The notes under the pieces: model-generated | The model's input: only the letters and a program-made list of their open reading frames with translations | What the model was told of the DNA's origin: nothing | Databases searched by the model: none | Shown: positions 1-8,924 of the stretch, piece after piece | How the letters are laid out: each line of letters begins with the position of its first letter | How positions within the stretch are numbered: the stretch's first letter is position 1 | Translations under genes and position numbers: made by a program | Assembly (NCBI RefSeq): GCF_000719345.1 | Contig: NZ_JOFX01000024.1 | Span: 124,001 to 188,000, forward strand | Source: Streptomyces sp. NRRL F-2664 | GTDB taxonomy: Bacteria; Actinomycetota; Actinomycetes; Streptomycetales; Streptomycetaceae | Reading direction: 5' to 3' | DNA: 64,000 nucleotides

Positions 1-118
1 TGGGGCGTACCTTTGTCCGAGTGGAGCGGAACGCGCAAGACCTGCGCGTAAAACAGAAGTTACGAAAACCTCTCGGGCCGCCCCCTCGCCCCCGGTCCCG
101 GTCCGCCCCCCGGCCGTC

Positions 119-865
119 TCAGGCGAGGAATCCGCGCAGCAGCGCCGCCGTGCCGCAGCAGTGCTCGCGCATGGTCTCGCGGGCCCCGGCCGCATCCCCC
201 TCCAGCACGGACTCCACCAGCGTGCTGTGCTGCTGCTGGGAGTGCTCCAGGTTGCGGACCAGCAGGGGGATGCAGTCGAGCAGGTCGTTCACGGTGGCCC
301 GGACGGCCGCGTACTGGGCCGTCAGGGTGGCGGACCCGGCGAGCTCGCACAGGGTGAGGTGGAAGAGGGTGTCCTGGCGCCGGTAGTCGGCGAGCGGGGC
401 GTCGTGGGTCGCGCCCAGGGCCGCGAGCAGCCGTTCGGTGCCCTCCTCGGTCAGCCCCTGGGAGGCGCACAGCCCGGCCGCCCCCACCTCCAGGACCTCG
501 CGGAAGCGCAGGACGTCCTCGATGTCGACGCCCGCGACCCGCCTGCGCAGCTCCTCCTCGGTGCCGCCGGCCGGGGTGTCGCGGCGGGGCAGGACGAACG
601 TTCCGCCGTACCGGCCGCGCCGCGCCTCCACCAGGCCCTGGTCCTGCAGTACCTTCAGGACCTCGCGCAAGGTGACCCGGCTGATCCCCATCCGCTCCGC
701 CAACTCGCGCTCGGGCGGCAGCCGCTCCCCGCCCGGCACCAGCCCCAGGCGGACCACCTGGAGGATCTGCTCCAGCGCCTCCTCGAACCCGTTGCCCGCC
801 CGCACCTGGCGCAGCACCGGGTTCAGGCGCCGGGCGGCGTCGCCCTCGCTCGCCGTGTCGGTCAT
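119..865 (-). CDS. FadR/GntR-family transcriptional regulator (FCD domain)
   Basis: This is a DNA-binding repressor or activator that probably controls the divergent glutamine-synthetase-like operon. The N-terminal 75 or so residues form a GntR winged helix (GERLPPERELAERMGISRVT, then VTLREVLKVLQDQGLV). The rest is a helical FCD-type ligand domain, with [14 protein letters not shown] at its start and conserved histidines such as LFHLTL and MREHCCG that usually bind a metal. I chose ATG 865 because GGGGAGGAG lies 6-7 nt upstream; an in-frame start 21 nt earlier lacks a Shine-Dalgarno sequence. The 248 aa length is normal for the family. The ligand is inferred from context only: in Streptomyces a GntR-type gene next to glnA4 is linked to amine use. 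Confidence 0.9.
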   Translation of the reverse strand: MTDTASEGDAARRLNPVLRQVRAGNGFEEALEQILQVVRLGLVPGGERLPPERELAERMGISRVTLREVLKVLQDQGLVEARRGRYGGTFVLPRRDTPAGGTEEELRRRVAGVDIEDVLRFREVLEVGAAGLCASQGLTEEGTERLLAALGATHDAPLADYRRQDTLFHLTLCELAGSATLTAQYAAVRATVNDLLDCIPLLVRNLEHSQQQHSTLVESVLEGDAAGARETMREHCCGTAALLRGFLA

Positions 866-942
866 CTCGGCTCCTCCCCTTCCCAAGCAATGGTTCTATT
901 CAATACCTTAGGCCTCCTCGGCTCACCGAAGGAGAGAATCCC
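866..942. promoter_or_regulatory. Divergent promoter region with candidate FadR-type operator
   Basis: The 77-bp gap must hold both promoters. Positions 889-910 are the AT-richest part. At 892-907 there is an imperfect inverted repeat, GGT-N10-ACC, lying over TTCTATTCAAT, which could serve as operator and -10 region together. Assignment to the GntR protein is inferred from position alone. Confidence 0.4.
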
Positions 943-2313
943 GTGGTAGACCGCAAGCCGCCGCTCACGTCCGAGGAGCTCCGCGTCCTCGTCGCGAGCG
1001 GCGAGATCGACACAGTCGTCCTGGCCTTCCCCGACATGCAGGGGCGGCTCCAGGGCAAGCGGTTCGCCGCACCGTTCTTCCTGGACGAGGTCCTCGCGCA
1101 CGGCACCGAGGGCTGCAACTACCTCCTGGCCGTCGACACCGAGATGAACACCGTCGACGGTTACGAGATGTCCTCGTGGGACCGGGGCTACGGCGACTTC
1201 GCCATGCACCCCGACCCCGCCACCCTGCGCCGCATCCCCTGGAATCCCGGCAGCGCCTTCCTCCTCGCCGACCTGGCCTGGAACGACGGCACGCCCGTGG
1301 TGGCCGCACCCCGCCAGATCCTGCGCCGCCAACTGGACCGCCTCGCCGAGCACGGGTACACCGCGATGGTCGGCACGGAGCTGGAGTTCATGGTCTTCCA
1401 GGACACCTACGAGCAGGCCTGGAACGCCAACTACCGCGGCCTGACCCCCGCCAACCAGTACAACATCGACTACTCGGTCCTCGGCACCGGCCGCATCGAA
1501 CCCCTGCTGCGCCGGATCCGCAACGAGATGCAGGCCGCCGGCCTGACCGTCGAGTCGGCCAAGGGCGAGTGCAACCTCGGCCAGCACGAGATCGCCTTCC
1601 GCTACGACGAGGCGCTCACCACCTGCGACCAGCACTCCGTCTACAAGACCGGCGCCAAGGAGATCGCCGCCCAGGAGGGCGTCTCGCTCACCTTCATGGC
1701 CAAGTACGACGAGCGCGAGGGCAACTCCTGTCACATCCACCTCTCGCTCACCGACGCCGACGGGCGCAACGCGATGGCCGGAGAGGGCCACGAGGAACAC
1801 GGCATGTCACCCGTGATGCGCCACTTCCTGGCCGGCCAGCTCGCCGCGCTGCGCGACTTCTCCCTTCTCTACGCCCCGAACGTCAACTCGTACAAGCGTT
1901 TCCGGCCGGGATCCTTCGCCCCGACCGCCGTCGCCTGGGGCCTCGACAACCGCACCTGCGCCCTGCGCGTCGTGGGCCGCGGCCGCTCCATGCGCTTCGA
2001 GAACCGCCTCCCCGGCGGCGACGTCAACCCCTACCTCGCCGTCGCCGGCCTGGTCGCGGCCGGCCTCCACGGCATCGAGAACCGCCTGGAGCTGCCGCCG
2101 ATGTGCGCCGGCAACGCCTACACCGGCGACTACGCGCACGTCCCCACCACCCTGCGCGAGGCCGCCGAGCTCTGGGAGACCAGCGAGATCGCCAAGGCCG
2201 CCTTCGGCCCCGAGGTCGTCGCCCACTACCGGAACATGGCCCGCGTGGAACTCGACGCCTACGACTCCGCGGTGACCGACTGGGAGCTGCGCCGCTCCTT
2301 CGAACGCCTGTAG
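943..2313 (+). CDS. glnA4: Glutamine-synthetase-like gamma-glutamylamide synthetase (GlnA4 type)
   Basis: The enzyme is an ATP-dependent ligase of the glutamine synthetase fold, which would join glutamate to an amine instead of ammonia. The 456 aa include the N-terminal beta-grasp domain (VVLAFPDMQGRLQGKRF) and the catalytic domain with GTELEFMVF, the glutamate-binding stretch NSCHIHLSL, the ATP-binding segment KRFRPGSFAPTA and the late FENRLPGGDVNPYLA. The start is GTG 943, preceded by GAAGGAGAG. It leads an operon with an aldehyde dehydrogenase and a short-chain dehydrogenase and faces a GntR-type regulator. This layout matches the S. coelicolor GlnA4 locus, where the enzyme was reported as a gamma-glutamylethanolamide synthetase. 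The amine substrate here is an inference; polyamines would be the alternative. Confidence 0.85.
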   Translation: MVDRKPPLTSEELRVLVASGEIDTVVLAFPDMQGRLQGKRFAAPFFLDEVLAHGTEGCNYLLAVDTEMNTVDGYEMSSWDRGYGDFAMHPDPATLRRIPWNPGSAFLLADLAWNDGTPVVAAPRQILRRQLDRLAEHGYTAMVGTELEFMVFQDTYEQAWNANYRGLTPANQYNIDYSVLGTGRIEPLLRRIRNEMQAAGLTVESAKGECNLGQHEIAFRYDEALTTCDQHSVYKTGAKEIAAQEGVSLTFMAKYDEREGNSCHIHLSLTDADGRNAMAGEGHEEHGMSPVMRHFLAGQLAALRDFSLLYAPNVNSYKRFRPGSFAPTAVAWGLDNRTCALRVVGRGRSMRFENRLPGGDVNPYLAVAGLVAAGLHGIENRLELPPMCAGNAYTGDYAHVPTTLREAAELWETSEIAKAAFGPEVVAHYRNMARVELDAYDSAVTDWELRRSFERL

Positions 2314-2350
2314 CCACCCACGCCACCGAACCGAAACTGTGAGGCACCAC

Positions 2351-3730
2351 GTGTCCGATGCGTCGGCTCCCGCCGATCTGAGAGTGCTGAATCCGGCCAC
2401 CGAGGAACTCGTCGCCGTCGTCCCGGCCGCCACACGGGACGACGTCGACGAAGCAGTCACCCGGGCCGCCGCGGCCCAGCGCGCCTGGGCGGCGGCCGCG
2501 CCCGCCGACCGCGCCCGCCTGCTGCGCAGGTTCGCCGCGGTCGTCGACGCGCACACCGAGGAACTGGCCCTGCTGGAGGTCCGGGAAGCCGGCCACACCA
2601 TCGGCAACGCCCGCTGGGAGGCCGGCAACGTCCGTGACCTCCTCGACTTCGCCGCCGGGGGAGTGGAACGGCTCTCCGGCCGCCAGATCCCCGTCGCCGG
2701 GGGCATCGACGTCACCTTCCTCGAACCCCTCGGCGTCATCGGCGTGATCGCCCCCTGGAACTTCCCCATGCCGATCGCCGCCTGGGGGCTGGCCCCGGCC
2801 CTCGCCGCGGGCAACGCCGTCATCCTCAAGCCCGCCGAGACCACCCCGCTGACCGCACTGCGCCTCGCCGAACTCGCCCTCGAAGCCGGGATCCCCGAAC
2901 ACCTCTTCCAGGTGCTCCCCGGCCACGGCGGCACCGCGGGCGACGCGCTCGTCGAACACCCCGGCGTCGCGAAGATCGTCTTCACCGGCTCCACCCGCGT
3001 CGGCAAGCAGATCATGGCCAAGTGCGCCGACCGCGTGAAGCGCGTCACCCTCGAACTCGGCGGCAAGAGCCCCAACATCGTCTTCGCCGACGCCGACCTG
3101 GAGGCCGCCGCGGCAGCCGCCCCCATGGCCTTCCTCGACAACACCGGCCAGGACTGCTGCGCCCGCACCCGCATCCTCGTCCAGCGCTCCGCCTACGACC
3201 GCTTCCTCGACCTCGTCGCCCCCGCCATCGCGGCCGTCGCCGTCGGCGACCCGCTCGACGAGAAGACGCAAGTGGGCCCGCTGATCTCACGGACCCAGCT
3301 GGACCGCGTCCGGTCCTACGTCACCGACGACCTCACCACCCTCCGCGGCACCGCACCCGAAGGCCCCGGCTTCTGGTACCCGCCGACCCTCGTCACCGAC
3401 GTCGCCCCCACCGCGCCCGTCGCCGCGGAGGAGGTCTTCGGCCCCGTCGCCGTCGTCCTCCCCTTCGAGGACGAGGAGGACGCCGTGCGCCTGGCCAACG
3501 CCACCGAGTACGGCCTCTCCGGATCCCTCTGGACCCGCGACATCGGCCGCGCGCTGCGCGTCTCGCGGGCCGTCGCCGCCGGCAACCTGTCCGTCAACTC
3601 CCACAGCAGCGTCCGCTACTGGACCCCCTTCGGCGGCTACAAGCAGTCCGGCCTCGGCCGCGAGCTCGGACCCGACGCCCTCACCGCTTTCACCGAGACC
3701 AAGAACGTCTTCATCAGCACGGAGGCCTGA
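2351..3730 (+). CDS. NAD(P)-dependent aldehyde dehydrogenase
   Basis: The enzyme oxidises an aldehyde to a carboxylic acid with NAD(P)+. It has the whole ALDH signature: the Rossmann entry APWNFPMPIAAWGLAPALAAG, general-base glutamate in LELGGKSPN (about residue 236), catalytic cysteine in GQDCCARTRI (about 269) and the late EEVFGPVAVV and PFGGYKQSGLGRE. The 459 aa length is a little short for the family. I chose GTG 2351 because GTGAGG lies 6 nt before it; an in-frame ATG at 2339 has no better site. The gene lies 37 bp after glnA4 and just before the SDR gene, so it probably acts on the aldehyde form of the gamma-glutamyl amine or its breakdown product. Confidence 0.92.
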   Translation: MSDASAPADLRVLNPATEELVAVVPAATRDDVDEAVTRAAAAQRAWAAAAPADRARLLRRFAAVVDAHTEELALLEVREAGHTIGNARWEAGNVRDLLDFAAGGVERLSGRQIPVAGGIDVTFLEPLGVIGVIAPWNFPMPIAAWGLAPALAAGNAVILKPAETTPLTALRLAELALEAGIPEHLFQVLPGHGGTAGDALVEHPGVAKIVFTGSTRVGKQIMAKCADRVKRVTLELGGKSPNIVFADADLEAAAAAAPMAFLDNTGQDCCARTRILVQRSAYDRFLDLVAPAIAAVAVGDPLDEKTQVGPLISRTQLDRVRSYVTDDLTTLRGTAPEGPGFWYPPTLVTDVAPTAPVAAEEVFGPVAVVLPFEDEEDAVRLANATEYGLSGSLWTRDIGRALRVSRAVAAGNLSVNSHSSVRYWTPFGGYKQSGLGRELGPDALTAFTETKNVFISTEA

Positions 3731-3734
3731 ACCC

Positions 3735-4526
3735 ATGCCCGTAGAGCCCACCGAGATCATCTGCCGCCGCCTCGTCGGCCGCACCGCCGTCATCACCGGT
3801 GCCGGCAGCGGCATCGGCCTCGCCACCGCCCGCCGGCTGGCCTCCGAAGGCGCCCACGTCGTCTGCGCGGACATCGACGAGACGGCCGGCAAGGCCGCCG
3901 CCGAAGAGGTCGCAGGCCTCTTCGTGAAGGTCGACGTCACCGACAAGGACGATGTCGACGCCCTCTTCAGGACCGCCTTCGACACCTACGGCTCCGTCGA
4001 CATCGCCTTCAACAACGCCGGCATCTCGCCCCCGGAGGACGACTCCATCCTCACCACAGGGCTCGACGCCTGGCGCCGCGTCCAGGACGTCAACCTCACC
4101 TCCGTCTACCTCTGCTGCAAGGCCGCCCTGCCCTACATGCAGCGCCAGGGCCGCGGCTCCATCATCAACACCGCATCCTTCGTCGCCATCATGGGCGCCG
4201 CCACCTCCCAGATCTCCTACACCGCCTCCAAGGGCGGCGTCCTGGCCATGTCCCGCGAGCTCGGCGTGCAGTTCGCCCGCGAGGGCATCCGCGTGAACGC
4301 CCTGTGCCCCGGGCCCGTCAACACCCCGCTGCTCCAGGAACTCTTCGCGAAGGACCCCGAGCGGGCCGCCCGCCGGCTCGTGCACATCCCGCTGGGCCGG
4401 TTCGCCGAGCCCACCGAGATCGCCGCCGCCGTCGCCTTCCTGGCCAGCGACGACTCCTCCTTCATCAACGCCACCGACTTCCTCGTCGACGGAGGCATCT
4501 CGGGCGCGTACGTCACCCCGCTGTAG
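3735..4526 (+). CDS. Short-chain dehydrogenase/reductase (SDR)
   Basis: This is a classical SDR oxidoreductase of 263 aa. It carries the cofactor motif TGAGSGIG (about residues 20-27), an acidic residue after beta-2 (CADIDE) that favours NAD(H), NNAG near residue 93, and the catalytic pair YTASK with its upstream serine (SQISYTASK). The C-terminus ends DGGISGAYVTPL, like 3-ketoacyl reductases. The ATG at 3735 lies 9 nt after GGAGG, which overlaps the end of the aldehyde dehydrogenase gene, so the two are one transcript. It is the last gene of the amine operon and is followed by a strong hairpin. Its substrate (alcohol or aldehyde) cannot be read from sequence. Confidence 0.9.
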   Translation: MPVEPTEIICRRLVGRTAVITGAGSGIGLATARRLASEGAHVVCADIDETAGKAAAEEVAGLFVKVDVTDKDDVDALFRTAFDTYGSVDIAFNNAGISPPEDDSILTTGLDAWRRVQDVNLTSVYLCCKAALPYMQRQGRGSIINTASFVAIMGAATSQISYTASKGGVLAMSRELGVQFAREGIRVNALCPGPVNTPLLQELFAKDPERAARRLVHIPLGRFAEPTEIAAAVAFLASDDSSFINATDFLVDGGISGAYVTPL

Positions 4527-4547
4527 CCGCACGCCCCCCGCCCCGCC

Positions 4548-4575
4548 CGGCCGGGCGCCGCACGGCGCCCGGCCG
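4548..4575. terminator. Terminator hairpin between convergent genes
   Basis: A perfect 13-bp inverted repeat (arm CGGCCGGGCGCCG, with CA between the arms) lies between the SDR gene and the convergent PLP-enzyme gene. It has no U-run, as is common in Streptomyces, and could stop transcription from both sides. Confidence 0.7.
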
Positions 4576-4616
4576 TCGCCCCCACCGCCCCGCGAACGAC
4601 ACGCCCCGACCCTCCG

Positions 4617-5819
4617 TCAGAGGAAGGTGCGGCCCTCGCCCCGATAGGTCGGCACGCTGTCCGTGACCCGGTCGCCCTCGACGAGGTGCAAGGTGTCGAA
4701 CCGTTCGCACAGCTCGCCCGCCTTCGCATGGCGGAACCAGACCCGGTCGCCGATCAGCAGGTCGTCGGCCGGGCTCCCCAGCAGCGGCGTCTGCACCTCG
4801 CCCGCGCCCTCCTGCGCGTCGTAGCGCAGCCCCTGCGGCAGGTACGGGACCGGCAGCCGGTCCGGGCCGGCCGCTCCGGAGGCCGGATAACCGCCGCCGA
4901 GCACCGTCACCACCCCCACCCCGGGACGCCGTACCACCGGCTGCGCGAACAGGGCCGCCGGACGCCCGCTGAACGAGGTGTAGTTGTCGAAGAGCCGCGG
5001 CACGTACAGCCCCGACCCGGCGGCGATCTCCGTCACCGCGTCCTCGGCCGCGGTCTGCTGCACGCTGCCCGTACCGCCGCCGTTGACGAACTCCAGGTCC
5101 GGTACGACGGCCCGCACCGCCGCCACCACCGCGGCCCGCCGCGCCGCCAGCTCCCGCCGGGCGGCGCCCTGCATCAGCCGGATCGCCCGGGACCGCAGCG
5201 GGCGCCCCGCCAGCGCGTCCCCGACCCCGGCGACATGCCCCTCGTACGCCATCAGCCCCACCACCCGGAACCCGGGCCGGGCGGCGACCACTCGGGCCAG
5301 CGCGGCCAGTTGCCCGGGCTCGCGCAGCGGCGAGCGGCGCGCCCCGACGCGGATCCGGCCGCCCAGCATCCACAGGGCGGTGTCCAGCTCCAGGCAGACC
5401 CGGACCTCCTCGGTGCCGCCGTCCCGGGCCCGGTCGATCAGCTCCAGCTGCGCGGGGTCGTCCACCATCACGGTCACGGCGGCGGCCAGCTTGGCGTCGT
5501 TCGCCAGCTCGCCGAAGCCGGCGCGGTCCGCCGACGGATACGCCAGGAGCACGTCCTCGAACCCGGAGCGGGCCAGCCAGAGCGACTCGGCGAGCGTGTA
5601 CGACATGATCCCGGCGAATCCCGGCCGGTCCAGCACCCGTTCGAGCAGGGCGCGGCACCGGACCGACTTGCTGGCGACCCGGACCGGCTTGCCCCCGGCC
5701 CGGCGTACGAGATCGTCCGCGTTGGCGTCGAAGGCGTCGAGATCCACAAGGGCCAGCGGCGCGTCCAGGTGCGCGGTCGCCCGGTCGTACCGGGCGCGGT
5801 CGGTGGCGGCGGAGTTCAT
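4617..5819 (-). CDS. Fold-type III PLP enzyme, amino acid deaminase/aldolase
   Basis: This is an alanine-racemase-type barrel protein of 400 aa, like D-threonine aldolase and D-serine dehydratase. The PLP lysine sits in VRVASKSVRC (about residue 50). A phosphate-binding stretch VNGGGTGS and the C-terminal beta domain (GDRVWFRHAKAGELCERF) hold the metal-binding His and Cys positions of the family. The ATG at 5819 (MNSAATDRARYD) matches the usual N-terminus of these proteins. The reading frame stays open far upstream only because of GC bias. The gene converges on the amine operon and is separated by a terminator, so it is probably not part of it. The exact substrate is not identifiable. Confidence 0.85.
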   Translation of the reverse strand: MNSAATDRARYDRATAHLDAPLALVDLDAFDANADDLVRRAGGKPVRVASKSVRCRALLERVLDRPGFAGIMSYTLAESLWLARSGFEDVLLAYPSADRAGFGELANDAKLAAAVTVMVDDPAQLELIDRARDGGTEEVRVCLELDTALWMLGGRIRVGARRSPLREPGQLAALARVVAARPGFRVVGLMAYEGHVAGVGDALAGRPLRSRAIRLMQGAARRELAARRAAVVAAVRAVVPDLEFVNGGGTGSVQQTAAEDAVTEIAAGSGLYVPRLFDNYTSFSGRPAALFAQPVVRRPGVGVVTVLGGGYPASGAAGPDRLPVPYLPQGLRYDAQEGAGEVQTPLLGSPADDLLIGDRVWFRHAKAGELCERFDTLHLVEGDRVTDSVPTYRGEGRTFL

Positions 5820-6014
5820 GGGCGGCAGCTTGCCAGAGGTCTCTACCGGTGGGTAGGCCCCGGCGCCCCCCGCCCCGGCCGGCCCGCCCCGGGCCCCGTA
5901 CGTCATGCAGTCCGGACGGCACCCCGGCCCGTACCCCCGTCCCGCCGGGCGCCCCCGGCGAACCCCGTAGAGTACGGGGAGGCAGCCGTACGGAACGGGG
6001 GGCGGAGCCGCCGG

Positions 6015-6872
6015 ATGACCACGACGACACCGCGGACCACGATCCCGGGCGAGCCCGACCCCTGGCCCCCGCCCGCGCACCCCGCCCACGCCCTGCCCCG
6101 CCGCAGCCCCGCCCGCGTCGCAGCCGCCACCGTCTGCCTCGTCCTCGGCGGCGGGCTCGTCGGCGGGGCCGCCATCACCACCTGGGCCGAACACCGCGCC
6201 GCCGACCGGCCCCTGCCCGCCGACGCCGCCTACCGCAAGGCCGGCTCGCTGTGGCGCTCCGCCCCCGTGGACAGCCTCCTCCCGCCCGTCCTCGCCGGCC
6301 CCTCGGCCGGCCCCGGCGGAGCCGACCGCACCTGGACCCGCATCGCGCTCGCCCCCGACGCCGAGTGCCCCGCCGCCCTGCCCGCCGACTGGCAGGCCGC
6401 GATGGCCGCCACCGGCTGCACCCGCGTGCTCCGCGCCACCTACACCGACGCCACCCGCAGCTCCCTGATCGCCGTGGGCATGGTCTTCACCCCCGCCGAC
6501 GGGCCCGCCATGGCCGCACTCGACGGCCGCCTCACCGCCCCGCCCGCCTACGGCTTCGCCGACCACCAGCGGGCCGCCTGGGCCGCCTCCGTCCGCACCG
6601 AGGCCCCCGTCGTCGTCTACGCCGTCTCGGCCTTCGCCGACGGCCGCCCCCAGGACGCCCCCCGCCCCGCCGCCGAACTCGTCCAGAAGGACGCCACCGG
6701 GGCCGCCGCCCGAGCGGGCCTGGGCCACGAGGCCAAGGCACTCGCGGACCGCCTCGGGGCGGGCCTCGCCACCCTCGCCGCTCCACCGGGCACCCCTGCC
6801 ACCCCCGCAGCACGCGCCACGCCCGCCACACCTGCCGCACCCGCAACACCCGCCCCGAAAGCCGCCCGATGA
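6015..6872 (+). CDS. Hypothetical single-pass membrane protein, partner of the mycosin
   Basis: I do not recognise this 285-aa protein. It has a Pro-rich cytoplasmic start, one transmembrane helix at about residues 37-57 (VAAATVCLVLGGGLVGGAAI) and an extracytoplasmic domain containing two cysteines (PDAECPAAL and AATGCTRVLRATY). The tail from about residue 255 is an Ala/Pro/Thr repeat rich in PAT and PAA, like a cell-wall spacer. Its stop overlaps the start of the following subtilase (ATGA), so the two are translationally coupled and probably work together at the cell surface. The start is ATG 6015. Confidence 0.8.
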   Translation: MTTTTPRTTIPGEPDPWPPPAHPAHALPRRSPARVAAATVCLVLGGGLVGGAAITTWAEHRAADRPLPADAAYRKAGSLWRSAPVDSLLPPVLAGPSAGPGGADRTWTRIALAPDAECPAALPADWQAAMAATGCTRVLRATYTDATRSSLIAVGMVFTPADGPAMAALDGRLTAPPAYGFADHQRAAWAASVRTEAPVVVYAVSAFADGRPQDAPRPAAELVQKDATGAAARAGLGHEAKALADRLGAGLATLAAPPGTPATPAARATPATPAAPATPAPKAAR

Positions 6873-8089
6873 CCCCCGCCGCCGCGTCGACCCCCGCCCG
6901 CACGGCCCTCCGCGGCGCAGTCGTGCTCGCCGCCACCACCCTCTTCACCACCGCCACCGCCGCCCCGGCCGCCGCCGACTCCATCCGCGACCGCCAGTGG
7001 GGCCTCCTGGCCCTGCGCGCCGAGGAGGCCTGGGGCACCACCCGCGGTGACGGCGTGACCGTGGCCGTCCTCGACACCGGCGTCGACGCGTCCCACCCCG
7101 ACCTGTCCGGGCAGGTCCTCGCGGGCACCGACCTCATCGGCATGGGCGCCGGCCCCGGCGACCGCGCCTGGGCCCGCCACGGCACCGCCATGGCGAGCAT
7201 CATCGCCGGGCACGGCCACGGCCCCAGCCGCGGCCAGGGCGTCCTCGGCATCGCCCCGCAGGCCCGGATCCTGCCCGTGCGGGTGATCCTCGAAGAGGGC
7301 GACCCGGGTCGTGCCAAGGCCCGGGAGAGCAAGGGCGGCGCCCTGGCCGAGGGCATCCGCTGGGCCACCGACCACGGCGCCGACGTCATCAACCTGTCCC
7401 TCGGCGACGACAGCGACTCCGCCCACCACGAGGCGGGTGAGGACGAGGCGGTCCAGTACGCCCTGTCCAAGGGCGTGGTCGTGGTCGCCTCCGCGGGCAA
7501 CGGCGGTGAGTCGGGCGACCGCGTCTCCTACCCGGCCGCCTACCCGGGTGTCATCGCGGTCACGGCGGTCGACCGCCGCGGACGCAAGGCGAAGTTCTCC
7601 ACGCGCAACTGGTACGCCACCGTGAGCGCCCCCGGCGTCGACGTCGTCATCGCCGACCCCGACCGCTCCTACTACGAGGGCTGGGGCACGAGCGCCGCCG
7701 CGGCCTTCGTCTCCGGGGCCGCCGCGCTCGTCAAGGCCGCGCACCCCGACCTGTCCCCGGCCCAGATCAAGAAGCTGCTGGAGGACACCGCCTCCGACTC
7801 CCCGGCCGGCGGCCGCGACGACGCCCGCGGCCACGGCATGGTCGATCCCGCCGCCGCCCTCCAGGTCGCGGGGGCCCTGCGGCCGGAGGCAGCGGTACCC
7901 GCGCCGGCCGCGGCGGCGAGCAGCCACTTCGGCCCCGGCCCCGAGCCGGTGCGCCCGCCCGAGCGCGGCGCCCGGCTCGGCGCCCCCGCGGCCGCGGTCG
8001 CCGGTGCGGTGCTGCTCAGCGTGGCCGCCGTACTGGCCCGGCGCCCCCGGCGGGGTCCCCGGGGCCGCGACGCGGACCCGGCACAGTAG
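6869..8089 (+). CDS. Mycosin-type S8 serine protease (type VII secretion-associated family)
   Basis: This is a membrane-anchored, exported subtilisin-like protease of 406 aa. It has a signal sequence (about 12-38, ending APAAAD) and the catalytic triad Asp in AVLDTGVDASHPDL (about 68), His in ARHGTAMASIIAG (about 105) and Ser in GWGTSAAAAFVSG (about 275). A Pro/Ala linker leads to a C-terminal membrane helix (PAAAVAGAVLLSVAAVLA) and an Arg-rich stop, the plan of MycP proteins. It is coupled by ATGA overlap to the upstream membrane protein and followed 12 bp later by an SseB-like gene. No EccB/C/D/E or WXG100 gene is in the window, so it is an orphan mycosin. Confidence 0.9.
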   Translation: MTPAAASTPARTALRGAVVLAATTLFTTATAAPAAADSIRDRQWGLLALRAEEAWGTTRGDGVTVAVLDTGVDASHPDLSGQVLAGTDLIGMGAGPGDRAWARHGTAMASIIAGHGHGPSRGQGVLGIAPQARILPVRVILEEGDPGRAKARESKGGALAEGIRWATDHGADVINLSLGDDSDSAHHEAGEDEAVQYALSKGVVVVASAGNGGESGDRVSYPAAYPGVIAVTAVDRRGRKAKFSTRNWYATVSAPGVDVVIADPDRSYYEGWGTSAAAAFVSGAAALVKAAHPDLSPAQIKKLLEDTASDSPAGGRDDARGHGMVDPAAALQVAGALRPEAAVPAPAAAASSHFGPGPEPVRPPERGARLGAPAAAVAGAVLLSVAAVLARRPRRGPRGRDADPAQ

Positions 8090-8101
8090 GGTCGGGTAAC
8101 T

Positions 8102-8851
8102 GTGGCGAACATGGCGAACAAGAACATTCCCGACCCGGGCTTCTCCGACGACGACGGCTCCGCCGATCCCGAGCTGACCGCGGCCCTGGCGGCCTGGGCC
8201 GAGGACCGCACGCAGGAACCGCGCGTACTGGCGGCGCTCAGGGGCGCCCGGCTGCTGGTGCCGGTGGTCGCCGTGTTCGGCGAGGTGGAGACCGACCCGG
8301 AGACCGGCCTCAAGCGGGAGAAGACCAGCGACATGGCCGTCCCGACCCTGCGGGCGGGCGACCGGCGGGCCCTGCCCGCGTTCACCTCGACCGCCTCGCT
8401 CGCGCTGTGGGACCCGGCCGCCCGGCCGGTGGCCGTCCCTCTGCACCAGGCCCTCGCGGCCGCCGCGCACGAGAAGGCCGACACGGTGGTACTGGACCTG
8501 GCCGGCCCGGTCGCCTACCAGCTGACCGGCCCGGCGCTGCTCGCCCTCGCCGAGGGCCGCACCGACACCGACCCCTTGTCCGACCCCGCCGTACGGGAGG
8601 CCGTACGGGCGGCCGTGTCGGCCGAGCCGGCCGTCCTGCGCGCCCACCTCGGGCCGGGCGGCGCGGACGCCGACGGGATCCTCGCGATCGTGCTGGCCGC
8701 CGACGCCCCGGTGCCCGCCGCGGCCCGCCGCGTCGCCGAGGCCCTGGCGGCGGACACCACCCTGCGGGCCCGCCTGGTCCGCGGCCTGAACCTGGCGCTG
8801 CTGCCGTCGGACGCCCCGGCCCCGCCCGGCGAGCCGCTCTTCACCCGCTGA
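8102..8851 (+). CDS. SseB-family protein
   Basis: The protein has about 249 aa. The core ELTAALAAWAEDRTQEPRVLAALRGARLLVPV, the MAVPTLRAGDRRALPAFTS segment and the W/D-rich stretch that follows match the SseB N-terminal domain as I remember it; the biochemical role of that family is not established. It lies 12 bp after the mycosin gene in the same direction and is probably co-transcribed. The start is uncertain: GTG 8102 or ATG 8111 (nine bases on). No signal peptide or membrane helix is visible. A bidirectional terminator follows. Confidence 0.82.
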   Translation: MANMANKNIPDPGFSDDDGSADPELTAALAAWAEDRTQEPRVLAALRGARLLVPVVAVFGEVETDPETGLKREKTSDMAVPTLRAGDRRALPAFTSTASLALWDPAARPVAVPLHQALAAAAHEKADTVVLDLAGPVAYQLTGPALLALAEGRTDTDPLSDPAVREAVRAAVSAEPAVLRAHLGPGGADADGILAIVLAADAPVPAAARRVAEALAADTTLRARLVRGLNLALLPSDAPAPPGEPLFTR

Positions 8852-8857
8852 ACGGCG

Positions 8858-8897
8858 GGGGAGGGGCGGACCGTGGGATCACGGCCCGCCCCTCCCC
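8858..8897. terminator. Bidirectional terminator hairpin
   Basis: Arms of 12 bp (GGGGAGGGGCGG at 8858-8869 and its exact complement at 8886-8897) enclose a second small stem (CCGT/ACGG). The hairpin lies between the convergent SseB-like and DUF1844 genes and could terminate both. Confidence 0.7.
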
Positions 8898-8924
8898 GTC
8901 GTGTCCCTGTGCCGGACGGCCCGA

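Noticed and set aside
1..118. Small plus-strand open frame at the left edge
   Set aside because: It is the shadow of the GntR gene and its downstream GC-rich tail; no start site or motif supports it.
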